Assembly: GCA_043797615.1 (NCBI GenBank)
Contig: JAZDPK010000039.1
Location: forward strand, 1 to 58,387
DNA from: JAZDPK01 sp043797615
GTDB taxonomy: Bacteria; Patescibacteriota; Patescibacteriia; UBA11705; JABHMO01
Direction of reading: 5' to 3'
DNA length: 58,387 nucleotides
Shown: positions 1 through 6,570 of the stretch, in pieces
Position numbering within the stretch: the first letter of the stretch is position 1
Layout: each line of letters opens with the position of its first letter
Position numbers and translations under genes: made by a program
Notes under the pieces: generated by a model
Databases searched by the model: none
What the model was told of the DNA's origin: nothing
What the model saw: only the letters and a program-made list of their open reading frames with translations

Positions 1-86
1 GCCAGCTCAAATTGCAAACCAATGACTGATTACACCCGACTCCAGTTCGCGAAAATACAAAGCCTTAAAAACTAACCAAAGTGTCC

Positions 87-127
87 AAGTAGGACATTTC
101 TAAATAACCCAAAGTAGGACATTTCTA
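87..127. repeat. Pair of 16-bp direct repeats
   Basis: Two identical 16-bp copies (AAGTAGGACATTTCTA) start at 87 and 112, a 25-bp period. Repeated AGGACATTT blocks occur at the ends of some insertion sequences, so this may be an IS-end remnant or an operator for the operon starting at 255. No transposase is visible within the window edge. Confidence 0.5.
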
Positions 128-155
128 TTTCACCTTTACAATACATTCGAAAACA

Positions 156-182
156 TTGACAGCGGATTTATTATGTTATAAG
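156..182 (+). promoter_or_regulatory. Putative sigma-70 promoter
   Basis: TTGACA at 156-161 and TATAAG at 177-182, with a short 15-bp spacer. The position suits the 255-1297 operon. A CGTTGACAA leader element follows at 200-208. Confidence 0.4.
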
Positions 183-254
183 CTGAAATCAATGCGGTTC
201 GTTGACAATTTAACTCAAACATCCGTCGATAATGGCGGAAAAGGGAGAAAAATC

Positions 255-425
255 ATGGAAAATCAGAAACAGAACGAAACGAGCCAGGCCGAATTGATTG
301 AAGTACTGAATGATTTTAACCGAAAGGATCAAAAGCGGTTCATGAAGCTGATTCTTTTCATCTCGGCAGGTGCATATTTATTTTGCGTTTTTATCGAAAA
401 TTATATCGCGAATTTTTTTAAATAA
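255..425 (+). CDS. Small single-pass membrane protein
   Basis: I do not recognise this 56-residue protein. It has a polar, charged N-terminal half and one hydrophobic helix at about residues 31-50 near the C-terminus. I chose the ATG at 255 rather than the upstream in-frame codon at 156 because GGGAGAAA lies 6-12 bases ahead of it. It is the first gene of a compact operon with the genes at 449 and 1034, all encoding small proteins with one membrane helix and each with its own purine-rich ribosome site. The three may form a membrane complex; this is inference from context only. Confidence 0.6.
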   Translation: MENQKQNETSQAELIEVLNDFNRKDQKRFMKLILFISAGAYLFCVFIENYIANFFK

Positions 426-448
426 TCAATGAAAGAAAGGGGAAAACC

Positions 449-1018
449 ATGGAACCGGAAAAGAAAGAAATGACAGTCGAAGAATTGAAGAAATTTTCTG
501 ACGTAATGCGGCAAGTCCCGCATTATAGCATATTCAGATTCGGCATGCTGTTATGGTTGTTCATTTCGTTTGCGATGATTGTGATATTATGTATTTTCGT
601 TACAATAGATTGGCATGATTTGAAAGAACTGCGGCAAAATTTTCAAAAAGCAACAGGCATAATCAACGTTCTGCAAACGAGAATCGGAACGCTGGAAATG
701 GATATCAGTGAATTGAAAGCGGCTGCGTCCGTCCTTCGACAAGCTCAGGACTTGGAAGATTCGCGGGCGGAAAATGTTTTTTCGCCGGACAATCAATTGA
801 AGTCTTTTCTCGGTTCGTTCATTCATTCGGGCGTGCCGCATGCGCGACATATCTCCGATTTCGAAATTCAAACGCTCAGTTGCGTCGGTCCTGCGGATAA
901 TCCGCTTTGCGTTGATCTTTTCGGAAAATCCGTATCCTTAACCGACAGACAGAAGATCATGTATGCCCGGAAGCTGAAAAATTTATTGAAGAAACACAGC
1001 GAAAAACCGTTGAAATAA
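449..1018 (+). CDS. Single-pass membrane protein with coiled coil
   Basis: Unrecognised 189-residue protein. The N-terminus is cytoplasmic-like and charged, one transmembrane helix lies at about 30-52, a heptad-rich coiled coil at about 60-95, and a globular C-terminal part follows. A GAAAGGGG ribosome site precedes the ATG. Residues around 94-101 (VLRQAQDL) are encoded by a small REP-like palindrome at 731-751, the CCTTCGACAAGCTCAGG type, which is inserted in frame. It is the middle gene of the 255-1297 operon. The function is unknown; a membrane scaffold is possible. Confidence 0.65.
   Translation: MEPEKKEMTVEELKKFSDVMRQVPHYSIFRFGMLLWLFISFAMIVILCIFVTIDWHDLKELRQNFQKATGIINVLQTRIGTLEMDISELKAAASVLRQAQDLEDSRAENVFSPDNQLKSFLGSFIHSGVPHARHISDFEIQTLSCVGPADNPLCVDLFGKSVSLTDRQKIMYARKLKNLLKKHSEKPLK
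731..751. repeat. REP-like palindrome inside a CDS
   Basis: Arms GTCCT and AGGAC flank TCGACAAGCTC. Same family as the palindromes in secA and elp3. It is read through in frame. Confidence 0.6.
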
Positions 1019-1033
1019 GAAAGGGGAATGGCG

Positions 1034-1297
1034 ATGATGAGTAAAAAAACGAAATGGATAGCTGGGATATTGCTTGTGATTGCAGCGATTACTTTTGCAT
1101 TTTCCGTTTACAGTCAGATTGGTGCAGTGAAGGAAGCATTTGAAAAGGGCAAAAAAGTCGGCTACGAAGAGTGCATGAAGAAAAAAAGCGCAAAAGCATC
1201 TTCCGAAGCAGCTTCCAATGTTCGTCCATCAACGTTGCCGAAACTGGTGGTGGATCCAAAAAGACCGTTCACCATGATCGGCGATCTGGTTCATTGA
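1034..1297 (+). CDS. Small single-pass membrane protein
   Basis: Unrecognised protein of about 87 residues: a short basic N-terminus, one transmembrane helix at about residues 7-26, then a charged exposed tail. ATGs lie at 1028, 1034 and 1037; AAGGGG at 1021-1026 abuts the first and is better spaced for 1034 or 1037. It is the last gene of the three-gene membrane operon and is followed directly by a strong hairpin terminator. It could be an anchored partner of the coiled-coil protein encoded upstream. Confidence 0.55.
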   Translation: MMSKKTKWIAGILLVIAAITFAFSVYSQIGAVKEAFEKGKKVGYEECMKKKSAKASSEAASNVRPSTLPKLVVDPKRPFTMIGDLVH

Positions 1298-1310
1298 TTG
1301 ATCGAAATTA

Positions 1311-1342
1311 AACGCGTGTTGCCAAGCAACAGGCGTTTTTTA
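1311..1342 (+). terminator. Rho-independent terminator
   Basis: Stem AACGC-G-TGTTGC pairs with GCAACA-G-GCGTT around a CAA loop, with one G-G mismatch, and is followed by T6. It ends the 255-1297 operon. Confidence 0.85.
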
Positions 1343-1441
1343 ATTTGGAAATAATTTTACTTTTGTAAAATAGAAGAGAATTTGTCATTCGGATATATAT
1401 TTGATATGATGTGAAAGATGAAAAGTAAAGTTTTGGGATCG

Positions 1442-1458
1442 CCGACTAAAGTCGGGTA
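1442..1458. repeat. Dispersed CCGACT/AGTCGG palindrome
   Basis: CCGACTAAAGTCGG followed by GTAGAA. Related copies lie at about 19718, 21634, 21679 and 33002, always between genes and in both orientations. Confidence 0.7.
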
Positions 1459-1482
1459 GAATTATTTGAATAAAATTCATTT

Positions 1483-1767
1483 ATGGCCATTCCTCAAGAA
1501 CAAATCGAACATCTGGCGCGATTGGCGCGGCTGGAGATCACGGCGGAAGAAAAAAAGAAATACTCGAAGCAGATTTCCCTAATTTTGGATTATTTCAAAA
1601 AATTGAGAGAGCTGAAAACCGACAACGTGGAGCCGCTGACGCATGTCGTCGACCTGAAAAACGTCACGCGCGAAGACAAGGCGAAAAAGATTTTTTCGGC
1701 GGACAAAGCGCTGGCCGAGGCGCCGGAACTGGAAAAGAGACAGATCAAGGTGAAGAATGTTTTTTAA
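1483..1767 (+). CDS. gatC: Asp-tRNA(Asn)/Glu-tRNA(Gln) amidotransferase subunit C
   Basis: GatC is the small subunit that stabilises the GatCAB amidotransferase, which converts mischarged Glu-tRNA(Gln) or Asp-tRNA(Asn) to the correct aminoacyl-tRNA. The 94-residue length and the pattern are typical: N-terminal IEHLARLARLEI, then LDYFKKLRELKTDNVEPLTHV, and a C-terminal conserved tail. gatA follows 72 bp downstream on the same strand. gatB is not in the window. A palindromic repeat separates gatC from gatA. Confidence 0.95.
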   Translation: MAIPQEQIEHLARLARLEITAEEKKKYSKQISLILDYFKKLRELKTDNVEPLTHVVDLKNVTREDKAKKIFSADKALAEAPELEKRQIKVKNVF

Positions 1768-1771
1768 TGTC

Positions 1772-1825
1772 CTCCCTGCCTAAAGGCAGGGGTAATTTAA
1801 ATTACCCCACCCTTCAGGGCGGGAG
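1772..1825. repeat. Compound palindromic repeat between gatC and gatA
   Basis: Three nested palindromes: CCCTGCC-TAAA-GGCAGGG, the perfect 20-mer GGGGTAATTTAAATTACCCC, and CCCTTCAGGG. CTCCC/GGGAG closes the whole. A related CCCTGCATTTAGGCAGGG block lies at about 56064. Confidence 0.75.
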
Positions 1826-1839
1826 TATAATAAATCAAG

Positions 1840-3270
1840 ATGAAGCTTAATACACTGACAATCGCCGACGCCCACAACGGCTTAATCAACAAAGATTTTT
1901 CCTCGGTCGAATTGACCAAGGCTTGTTTTGATTCAATTCGAAAGAATGAAAAAAAATTGAACGCGTTTATCACGTTAACCGAAGATCTGGCGTTTAAACA
2001 AGCGGAAAACGTCGACAAAAAGATTCAAAATAAAAAAAAGATCAATATTCTGGAAGGCGTGCCGGCCGCGATTAAAGATAATATTCTGGTTGAAGGCGTG
2101 AAGGCGACCGCCGGTTCGAAAATTTTATCAAGCTATGTCGCCGCATACGACGCGACGGTTGTCGACCGTTTGAAAAAAGCCGGCGCGGTTATTTTAGGAA
2201 AAACGAATATGGACGAGTTCGCGATGGGTTCGTCCGGCGAAACCTCGTTTTTCGGCCCGACGAAAAATCCGATCGATTTGGAAAAAGTGCCGGGCGGATC
2301 ATCCAGCGGCTCGACCGTTGCCGTGGCAAGCGATGAAGCGATATTCAGCCTCGGTTCGGACACCGGCGGTTCGGTGCGCCAGCCGGCGGCTTTGTGCGGC
2401 ATTGTCGGGTTCAAGCCGACGTACGGGCGCGTTTCGCGGCACGGCCTCCTGGCCATGGCGTCAAGCTTTGATCAGATCGGTACGCTGACGAAAACCGTGC
2501 AAGACGCGGCCAGCGTTTTCGAAGCGATCAGCGGCGTTGATAAATTCGATTCAACCGTCGTTGGCAAGGAATTCCACGTCACTTCCGAATTCAAGCAAGG
2601 ATTGACCGGCATGCGCATCGGCGTGCCGAAAGAATATTTTATCAAAGGCATGGACAAGAGCGTTGAAGATTGCGTTGAAAATTCAATCAAGCAGTTGGAA
2701 AATTTGGGCGCGGAAATAGTTGAAGTCAGCCTGCCGACGACGCCATACGCTTTGGCCGCATATTATATCCTCATGCCGGCGGAAGTGTCGTCGAATCTGG
2801 CGCGCTACGACGGCGTGCGCTACGGCTTTCGCGCGGAAGCGAAAAATCTTCTGGAAATGTATTTGAAAACGCGGCGCGAGGGATTCGGCGAGGAGGCGCG
2901 GCGGCGCATCATGCTCGGCACTTACGTTTTATCAAGCGGATACTACGACGCGTATTACAAAAAAGCGCAACAAGTCAGGCGATTGATCAAGGAAGACTTT
3001 GACAATGTTTTTAAATCAGTTGATTGTTTGGTTACGCCGACGACGCCGGCGGTGGCGTTCAATATCGGTGAAAAATTCGACAATCCGCTGACCATGTATT
3101 TGGAAGACATTTTTACCGTTTCGGCGAACGTGGCGGGCGTGCCGGCGATTTCCGTGCCGTGCGGCTTGGCGGACGGCATGCCGGTGGGATTGCAGTTCAT
3201 CGGCAATTATTTCGGCGAAAGCGCGATGTTCCGCGCGGCGAACAATTTTGAACTAAATTCTAAATCCTAA
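1840..3270 (+). CDS. gatA: Asp-tRNA(Asn)/Glu-tRNA(Gln) amidotransferase subunit A
   Basis: The amidase subunit of GatCAB. It hydrolyses glutamine and supplies ammonia for transamidation of the mischarged tRNA. The amidase-signature catalytic triad is visible: Lys in AAIKDNI, the cis-Ser in PGGSSSGST and the nucleophile Ser in DTGGSVRQP. At 476 residues it is slightly short. The reading frame stops in AANNFELNSKS, where the usual C-terminal residues are replaced by codons of the downstream AAATTCTAAATC spacer repeat. No Shine-Dalgarno site is evident. Likely cotranscribed with gatC. Confidence 0.95.
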   Translation: MKLNTLTIADAHNGLINKDFSSVELTKACFDSIRKNEKKLNAFITLTEDLAFKQAENVDKKIQNKKKINILEGVPAAIKDNILVEGVKATAGSKILSSYVAAYDATVVDRLKKAGAVILGKTNMDEFAMGSSGETSFFGPTKNPIDLEKVPGGSSSGSTVAVASDEAIFSLGSDTGGSVRQPAALCGIVGFKPTYGRVSRHGLLAMASSFDQIGTLTKTVQDAASVFEAISGVDKFDSTVVGKEFHVTSEFKQGLTGMRIGVPKEYFIKGMDKSVEDCVENSIKQLENLGAEIVEVSLPTTPYALAAYYILMPAEVSSNLARYDGVRYGFRAEAKNLLEMYLKTRREGFGEEARRRIMLGTYVLSSGYYDAYYKKAQQVRRLIKEDFDNVFKSVDCLVTPTTPAVAFNIGEKFDNPLTMYLEDIFTVSANVAGVPAISVPCGLADGMPVGLQFIGNYFGESAMFRAANNFELNSKS

Positions 3271-3370
3271 ATTCTAAATCCCGAAGGGATCCCGTTGGGA
3301 CAAGCTCAAAATCCAAAAATCAAAATTCAAAGTTAGTTTAGAATTTAGAGTTTAGAATTTATTTTTAATT
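3250..3370. repeat. Inverted theme spacer
   Basis: A left arm of AAATTCTAAATC units and a right arm of TTTAGAATTTAGAG units form an imperfect inverted repeat. A CCGAAGGGATCCCGTTGGGAC palindrome lies between them; a near-copy of it occurs at about 32270. Confidence 0.7.
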
Positions 3371-3375
3371 TTAAT

Positions 3376-3813
3376 ATGAATTTTGCGAATCCGAGCACAT
3401 TTCAAATCGGCGTGCTGGCCGGCGTCGCGGTGATCGTTGTTTTATTCGTAATAACGAAGATATTTTTCAAAAAAACGAGCAACACGGGTTTGAATAAAAA
3501 ATTCATCCGCGAGCAGTGGAATAAAATCAACGATTTGATGATACCGGGCAAGGAGATGAATTACAAGCTGGCGGTGATCGAAGCGGACAAGCTTCTCGAT
3601 TATGCGCTGAAAGCCCTGGATTTTTCCGGCGACACGACGGCCGATCGGCTGAATGCGGCCGCCTACAAGCATCCCAAAATGAAAAAAGTCTGGTGGGCGC
3701 ACAAAGTGCGCAACTACATCGTTCACGACGCGGGCTACATGATTAAATTCGGCGAAACCCAGAGAGTGCTTTCCCTATTTAAAAAAGCGCTGAAAATCCT
3801 CGGCGGATTGTGA
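3376..3813 (+). CDS. Membrane-anchored HEPN-like protein
   Basis: A 145-residue protein with one N-terminal transmembrane helix (about 10-28) and a helical cytoplasmic domain. The conserved-looking core KLAVIEADKLLDYAL and HKVRNYIVHD contains R112-N113-x3-H117, which fits the R-x4-H signature of HEPN domains; those are often metal-independent RNases or nucleotide-binding modules. The HEPN assignment is inference from motif and helical character. The next gene starts with GTG overlapping this stop, suggesting translational coupling. It could instead be a non-catalytic HEPN scaffold. Confidence 0.6.
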   Translation: MNFANPSTFQIGVLAGVAVIVVLFVITKIFFKKTSNTGLNKKFIREQWNKINDLMIPGKEMNYKLAVIEADKLLDYALKALDFSGDTTADRLNAAAYKHPKMKKVWWAHKVRNYIVHDAGYMIKFGETQRVLSLFKKALKILGGL

Positions 3814-4421
3814 AAATAAAAATGAAAAACAAAATTCCTGCCATTTTTTTGTTCATCGCGCTGTTCGTTTTCGTCGCCAATCTCGCGAACGGCCAGGAGG
3901 CGGTCCAGCCGTTGAAGGAGGCGTACATCAAATACGGCCTTGTCGGCTGGCAGACTTATGATTTCCGGATCGACACGAATCTCGGCGCGGATCAGGCGCT
4001 TCGCTACGAATGGATCGTGGACAGCCGCGAGCTTTTCAATGCGCCGACATTGCGCTATTTTTTTCCGAAGGGCGAGCATATTGTCCAGGCCCGGGTTGAA
4101 GACGCGTTCGGCAATGCGGCGACCGATTCCGTGAAATTGAAAATCGATTTCTGGTCGCTGCAGAACAATTGGTTCTGGTGGGCGGCGTACCTGTCGGTGG
4201 CGCTCATTATCCTTTATTATTGGGCCGTCAAGCTCATTTATTTATTCAATAAAAACAAGATCAGCCGGCAGGCGCGTCAATTCCTCAGCATTTTGGACGA
4301 ACACGGGTGGGTGGAGAGAATGGTAGCGGCGCATTTGAAGCACACGCGAAATAACCTGCCTTCGCATAAGCTCCGGCAGGCAGGCGCCAAACAAAACGCG
4401 AAAAAACGCGAAACTCATTAG
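3810..4421 (+). CDS. Secreted-loop membrane protein with PKD/Ig-like domain
   Basis: A 203-residue protein with an N-terminal signal peptide or helix (about 7-26), an extracytoplasmic beta domain of about 95 residues resembling PKD/Ig-like folds (LRYEWIVDSRELF, GEHIVQARVEDAFGN), one transmembrane helix at about 118-140 and a cytoplasmic tail. The GTG start overlaps the upstream stop (GTGA); ATG 3822 is the alternative. The last ~25 residues are encoded by a CCTGCC...GGCAGG palindrome at 4355-4380 plus the ACGCGAAA spacer theme, so the natural C-terminus was probably lost or replaced. The partner is probably the HEPN-like protein upstream. Confidence 0.6.
   Translation: MKIKMKNKIPAIFLFIALFVFVANLANGQEAVQPLKEAYIKYGLVGWQTYDFRIDTNLGADQALRYEWIVDSRELFNAPTLRYFFPKGEHIVQARVEDAFGNAATDSVKLKIDFWSLQNNWFWWAAYLSVALIILYYWAVKLIYLFNKNKISRQARQFLSILDEHGWVERMVAAHLKHTRNNLPSHKLRQAGAKQNAKKRETH
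4355..4380. repeat. CCTGCC-type palindrome in a CDS tail
   Basis: CCTGCC and GGCAGG arms separated by 14 bases, translated in frame as part of the tail of the gene at 3810. Confidence 0.55.
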
Positions 4422-4521
4422 GCGCGAAACTACGCGAAATAATTTCAGAATCAAATCGAGTGTAATTTTTTTCTTTTTAGCTTCTAATTTCTATTTTCTA
4501 CTTACTATTTATTTTCCCCTT

Positions 4522-4872
4522 ATGTACATGATTTTTCGCTGGCTCATCAATGCGGTCGGACTGCTGGCCATCGGCTATTTTGTTCCGGGCATTGAAGTCT
4601 TGAATTTGTATCACGCGATGATTGCGGTCGTTGTCATCGGACTGGTCAACGCGGCGATCGGCATGATTTTGAAAATTATCACTTTTCCGATCAACATCAT
4701 CACGCTCGGGATTTCGAATCTAGCGATCAACGCGCTCATTTTCTGGTGGGTTGGAACGTTCCTGCAAGGATTCACGATCACGATCTGGTGGGCGGCTCTG
4801 CTCGGCGCGGCGGCGTACACGGTCATTTCGATTTTCAGCGGGTGGCTTTATAAAGAATCTTACATGCACTAA
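4522..4872 (+). CDS. Phage holin family 4 superfamily IV-like membrane protein
   Basis: A 116-residue protein with four hydrophobic helices, matching the Phage_holin_4_2/YvlD-type family that is common in bacterial chromosomes and usually unrelated to lysis. Visible family features are the short opening helix, the NLYHAMIAVVVIGLVNA segment, the ITFPINIITLGI loop and the closing AAAYTVISIFSGWL helix. Most likely an inner-membrane protein of unknown role. No ribosome site is evident; the start lies just after an AT-rich spacer. Confidence 0.8.
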   Translation: MYMIFRWLINAVGLLAIGYFVPGIEVLNLYHAMIAVVVIGLVNAAIGMILKIITFPINIITLGISNLAINALIFWWVGTFLQGFTITIWWAALLGAAAYTVISIFSGWLYKESYMH

Positions 4873-4874
4873 TT

Positions 4875-5007
4875 TTTGAAGCACAAAGTCCAAAGTTCAA
4901 AATCAGTGCAGCGCAGTCGTGCCGACAGGCTGCACTGCGCTGTCAAAATAAATTTAAAATTTAAATTTTAAATTTATTTTGAGCTTTGTGCTTTGAGTTT
5001 TGGGTTT
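4875..5007. repeat. Inverted AAAGTTCAAA theme spacer with nested 39-bp palindrome
   Basis: Left arm GCACAAAGTCCAAAG and right arm GAGCTTTGTGCTTTGAG are roughly complementary. A 39-bp GC-rich element at 4904-4942 sits inside. The same nested arrangement recurs at 10680-10785 and, inverted, at 31970-32110. Confidence 0.75.
4904..4942 (+). repeat. 39-bp palindromic element, copy A
   Basis: Begins CAGTGCAGCGCAGT and ends CTGCACTGCGCTG. It can fold two ways: CAGTGCAG with CTGCACTG, or CAGCGCAGT with ACTGCGCTG. Identical copies are at 10701-10739 and, inverted, at 32040-32078. Confidence 0.85.
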
Positions 5008-5541
5008 ATGAAAGTTTTAATTCACGTTTGCTGCGCAGTGTGCGGCGGATACGTCATTGAAAAATTGAACTCTGACGGACACGAGGTGTCTGTTTATTTT
5101 TATAATCCGAATATTTTTCCGGAAGCGGAATACGAATTGCGTTTGAATGAAGTGAAGCGTTATGGCGACGAAGCAGGCGCGGAATTTATTCCGTGCATCT
5201 ATAATCATGACGAATGGTTGGACGCGGTTAAAAAATTCGCGAAAGATAAGGAAGGCGGAAAACGTTGCGAGATTTGTTTCACGCATCGACTGGGCGAAGC
5301 CTGCCAGAAGGCGCATGAGCTCGGCTTTGAGGCCGTTGCTACCACTTTGACGATGGGAACGCAGAAGCCGGTTGATTTGATCAATGCAATCGGCAAAGAA
5401 ATGGCGGAGTTTTACAATGTTAATTTTATCGATACGGTGTGGCGGAAAAACGAAGGCGTGAAGCGGACCAACGCGATCGCGAAAGAAAAAGATTTTTACC
5501 GGCAGGATTACTGCGGGTGCGAGTTCAGCAGGCGCGGATAG
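5008..5541 (+). CDS. queH: Epoxyqueuosine reductase QueH
   Basis: QueH (formerly DUF208) reduces epoxyqueuosine to queuosine in tRNA, the last step of queuosine synthesis, using Fe-S chemistry in place of the cobalamin enzyme QueG. Cysteine motifs are present: HVCCAVCG at the N-terminus, CEIC in the middle and YCGC near the C-terminus, with the conserved YFYNPNIFPEAEYELR stretch. I chose ATG 5008 because the preceding in-frame codons from 4993 belong to the spacer repeat. The 177-residue length is normal. No other queuosine genes are in the window, so the substrate may come from salvage. Confidence 0.93.
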   Translation: MKVLIHVCCAVCGGYVIEKLNSDGHEVSVYFYNPNIFPEAEYELRLNEVKRYGDEAGAEFIPCIYNHDEWLDAVKKFAKDKEGGKRCEICFTHRLGEACQKAHELGFEAVATTLTMGTQKPVDLINAIGKEMAEFYNVNFIDTVWRKNEGVKRTNAIAKEKDFYRQDYCGCEFSRRG

Positions 5542-5577
5542 CGCGGATTAAAACGGATAAGAACGGATTTAGATCTT

Positions 5578-5614
5578 CAGTTCCATGGTTCTTACTATGG
5601 AACTGTTTTATTTT
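5578..5614 (+). terminator. CATGG-family hairpin acting as terminator
   Basis: A perfect 9-bp stem CAGTTCCAT/ATGGAACTG (5578-5605) followed by TTTTATTTT. Its 26-base core is identical to the hairpin at 6194-6219. It is placed to end queH. Confidence 0.7.
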
Positions 5615-5628
5615 AATACCGGTGTTTA

Positions 5629-5657
5629 TTGACAGGAATTTAAAGTTGTGCTACTAT
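5629..5657 (+). promoter_or_regulatory. Sigma-70 promoter of the small gene at 5730
   Basis: TTGACA (5629-5634), a 17-bp spacer, then TACTAT (5652-5657). A leader hairpin TGCGCCT/AGGCGCA lies at 5673-5697 before the ribosome site. Confidence 0.8.
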
Positions 5658-5729
5658 GTGAATTCAACGATTTGCGCCTTGGTAGTGCCGAGGCGCATAT
5701 AAGCAGGCGGTGCCTGAAGGAGGATGGTC

Positions 5730-6047
5730 ATGATTTTTATGGTGAAGGTGAATGCGGAACAGTTGGAAGCGATTCACAAGGTTCTTAATGAGGAGGGGAA
5801 CTTTTGGATGGACGAGATTCAGCACGACCCCAATGAGTGGTTACCGGTACGGCGGGCGTATGTGTATATTAAAAATGTCGCAGGTGCTGGTACCCGGGGA
5901 GAGCCGTTGCCGTCCTACGAAGTGACGCTGGAGGCCGGGGAGGAATACGCCAAGTCGCTGTCCCCGAGAAGCATGGCGAAGACACCGATCGAGCGCCTGA
6001 GGGATGTCTTCAAGGTGATCGACTTATTCCCTTCGGAAAAAGCATAA
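5730..6047 (+). CDS. Small soluble protein of unknown function
   Basis: Unrecognised protein of about 105 residues, soluble and mildly acidic, with no signal peptide or membrane helix. AAGGAGG at 5717-5723 touches the ATG at 5724, so ATG 5730 with a 6-base gap is the better start. It is a complete solitary unit: consensus promoter at 5629, a leader hairpin, a strong ribosome site and a terminator at 6082. This architecture is shared with other small ORFans of the window and suggests strong, independent expression. Confidence 0.65.
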   Translation: MIFMVKVNAEQLEAIHKVLNEEGNFWMDEIQHDPNEWLPVRRAYVYIKNVAGAGTRGEPLPSYEVTLEAGEEYAKSLSPRSMAKTPIERLRDVFKVIDLFPSEKA

Positions 6048-6081
6048 CATTCGCGTCGGATTTCGATAAGTCCGGCGGGAG

Positions 6082-6114
6082 ACGCTCTGTTGGCAATGGC
6101 TGACAGAGCGTTTT
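6082..6114 (+). terminator. Rho-independent terminator
   Basis: A perfect 9-bp stem ACGCTCTGT/ACAGAGCGT around a 12-base loop, followed by TTTTAATTTT. Confidence 0.9.
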
Positions 6115-6121
6115 AATTTTA

Positions 6122-6178
6122 AATTCATGGTATCCTGCACTACGCACTTTGTTTGAGTGCAGGACAGGGCTATCATGG
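6122..6178. repeat. Compound CATGG hairpin
   Basis: Inner stem TCCTGCACT/AGTGCAGGA and outer stem ATTCATG/CATGGAT followed by T7. It belongs to the CATGG-core hairpin family and lies directly upstream of another member at 6194. Confidence 0.55.
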
Positions 6179-6193
6179 ATTTTTTTAGTTTAA

Positions 6194-6219
6194 AGTTCCA
6201 TGGTTCTTACTATGGAACT
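6194..6219. repeat. CATGG-family hairpin, duplicate of 5579-5604
   Basis: AGTTCCAT/ATGGAACT stem with loop GGTTCTTACT. All 26 bases are identical to the copy upstream of the previous small gene; here too it precedes a promoter. Confidence 0.8.
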
Positions 6220-6234
6220 GTTAAAAAATACAAG

Positions 6235-6263
6235 TTGACGCCACTAATTATCAAGTGTATGAT
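6235..6263 (+). promoter_or_regulatory. Sigma-70 promoter of the small gene at 6298
   Basis: TTGACG (6235-6240), 17-bp spacer, TATGAT (6258-6263). Confidence 0.8.
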
Positions 6264-6297
6264 TAAATTACTAATGACAAATTAAGGAGGGAAAGCC

Positions 6298-6468
6298 ATG
6301 GTCAAAGCAAAACCGACGCCCGTTGATTTGTACGTGAAAGGGAAGATCACAATGACCGAAGTGTTCCGCAGAATCGACAAGGAAGTGGGCGCGGAAATAA
6401 AAGCGCTAATGCCGATTTGGCGGCGGAATTACGAGCGCGAAAAAGCGCGCAACGCAAAAGCGGTATAA
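6298..6468 (+). CDS. Small basic protein
   Basis: A 56-residue ORF, unrecognised. It is strongly basic, with a helical C-terminal part rich in Arg and Lys (WRRNYEREKARNAKAV). Support for a real gene: promoter TTGACG-17-TATGAT at 6235, TAAGGAGGG ribosome site 7-8 bases before the ATG, and a hairpin with a T-run just downstream. A nucleic-acid-binding role is possible from charge alone. Confidence 0.65.
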   Translation: MVKAKPTPVDLYVKGKITMTEVFRRIDKEVGAEIKALMPIWRRNYEREKARNAKAV

Positions 6469-6475
6469 TCAGTCT

Positions 6476-6515
6476 TCAAGCTCCGGCCTTCGACAAGGCA
6501 GGGGCTTTTAAATTA
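6476..6515 (+). terminator. Terminator built on a CCTTCGACAAGG palindrome
   Basis: AAGCTCC...GGGGCTT encloses GCCTTCGACAAGGC and is followed by TTTT. It resembles the REP palindromes seen inside genes. Confidence 0.6.
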
Positions 6516-6570
6516 ATTTTTTGATTTCTTGATTTTTTGTTTTTTTGTTCCAGTGTGCTAAAATGTCTGC

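Noticed and set aside
4522..4872. Prophage remnant based on the holin-like gene
   Set aside because: This family is common in bacterial chromosomes and no other phage gene is nearby.
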